64,000 bases of DNA from Promethearchaeota archaeon. Lineage in GTDB: Archaea > Asgardarchaeota > Lokiarchaeia > Sigyniarchaeales > SOKP01. Of the stretch, positions 63,590 through 64,000 are shown piece by piece. A program made the position numbers and the translations under genes. The notes under the pieces are model-generated. The model was given only the letters and a program-made list of their open reading frames with translations. It was not told the DNA's origin and searched no databases. How positions within the stretch are numbered: position 1 is the first letter of the stretch; every line of letters begins with the position of its first letter. Location: assembly GCA_019058295.1 (NCBI GenBank), contig JAHPZI010000014.1, forward strand, positions 1-64,000, in the 5' to 3' direction.

Positions 63590-64000
63590 ATGAGTGAACA
63601 GTTTGCTGAAGTTAATGGAATAAAAATTTGTTATGAAATTCACGGCGATGGACATCCTGTAATTTTCGTTCATGGGTATGGTGCTGTAAAAGAAAATTGG
63701 ATGTGCCAAATTGGAGCAGTATCCGAAAAATTTAAAGTTATTGTATTTGACAATCGGGGTGCGGGTAAGTCAGATCGTCCTAACATACCTTATACCATGG
63801 ATATGTATCTAGAAGATATTAAGGGGTTAATGGACTTTCTGAAGATTGAGAAAACCCATATTGTGGGATGGTCTCTGGGAGGCATGATTGTTCAGAACTT
63901 TATATTAAAATATCCTGAACGAGTTAATAAATTGGTATTAATTAACACTTTTGCAGGCTTTCCTAACGAACAAGGACTTATCATGTATAAGGATGGTCTG
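63590..64000 (+). CDS. Alpha/beta-hydrolase, tandem copy 2, cut by the window end
   Basis: 137 codons visible. MSEQFAEVNGIKICYEIHG is very close to the first copy's start, and GWSLGGMIVQNF is the same elbow with G-W-S-L-G-G. This is a tandem duplicate, 33 bases after the first, and is read through to the end of the window. Confidence 0.8.
   Translation, partial: MSEQFAEVNGIKICYEIHGDGHPVIFVHGYGAVKENWMCQIGAVSEKFKVIVFDNRGAGKSDRPNIPYTMDMYLEDIKGLMDFLKIEKTHIVGWSLGGMIVQNFILKYPERVNKLVLINTFAGFPNEQGLIMYKDGL

Overview
The window is very AT-rich and gene-dense, with short intergenic gaps, TATA-type promoters and T-tract terminators. It looks like an Asgard (Lokiarchaeia-like) archaeon. The evidence is a one-domain gelsolin-like protein, longin-like proteins, Alba, a minimal histone-fold protein, an archaeal signal peptidase, a HerA-NurA-Mre11-Rad50 set, and large Asn-rich surface proteins with an acidic spacer before a C-terminal membrane anchor. 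The assignment rests on gene content, not on a marker tree.

Layout. 0-5.7 kb: a partial NYN nuclease, a seven-repeat surface protein, a CWH43-like membrane/EEP protein, a longin/winged-helix-like protein and an Mth938-like protein. 5.9-9.1 kb: membrane and cytoskeleton-type genes (gelsolin-like, longin-like); two of these genes share an upstream palindrome. 9.2-11.1 kb: three tandem copies of a four-helix membrane protein, each with its own copied promoter/leader and terminator, plus a divergent fourth relative on the other strand. 11.2-12.8 kb: an RNase J-like MBL protein. 12.9-20.9 kb: HerA, NurA, Mre11 and Rad50 followed by a SWIM zinc-finger/TIR protein. 20.9-23.2 kb: chromatin proteins (histone-fold, Alba), a 38-residue membrane peptide and a signal peptidase.

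23.3-49.7 kb is mainly acyl-CoA and B12 metabolism: thiolase with its DUF35 partner, MaoC hydratase, cobalamin adenosyltransferase, a two-subunit CoA-transferase-like enzyme, aldehyde ferredoxin oxidoreductase, a split B12-dependent acyl-CoA mutase with a MeaB chaperone, acyl-CoA dehydrogenase, a nitronate monooxygenase-like flavoprotein, and ETF beta and alpha (alpha carries a fused 2[4Fe-4S] domain). Together these could degrade or build acyl-CoAs and pass electrons to ferredoxin-level carriers. The mutase active site differs from true methylmalonyl-CoA mutase at three positions. Mixed in are a GH3 glycosidase with a UroD-like protein, a membrane-anchored NUDIX protein, a leucine-rich-repeat protein, a sulfotransferase and a glycine-rich surface protein. 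49.7-55.5 kb: a 620-base gene-poor stretch with structured elements, then membrane proteins, a methyltransferase, a UbiA-like enzyme and an AmmeMemoRadiSam-type radical SAM enzyme behind a small, possibly ubiquitin-like protein.

55.5-62.5 kb is a compact five-gene minus-strand operon: 79-residue protein, Rad50-like zinc-hook ATPase, 178-residue protein, MoxR AAA+ ATPase and a vWA protein. It has no Mre11 partner and is the strongest candidate for an undescribed system. The SWIM-TIR protein beside HerA-NurA-Mre11-Rad50 is the second. The window ends in two tandem alpha/beta hydrolases, the second cut by the edge. No tRNA, rRNA, CRISPR array, transposase or integrase was seen.
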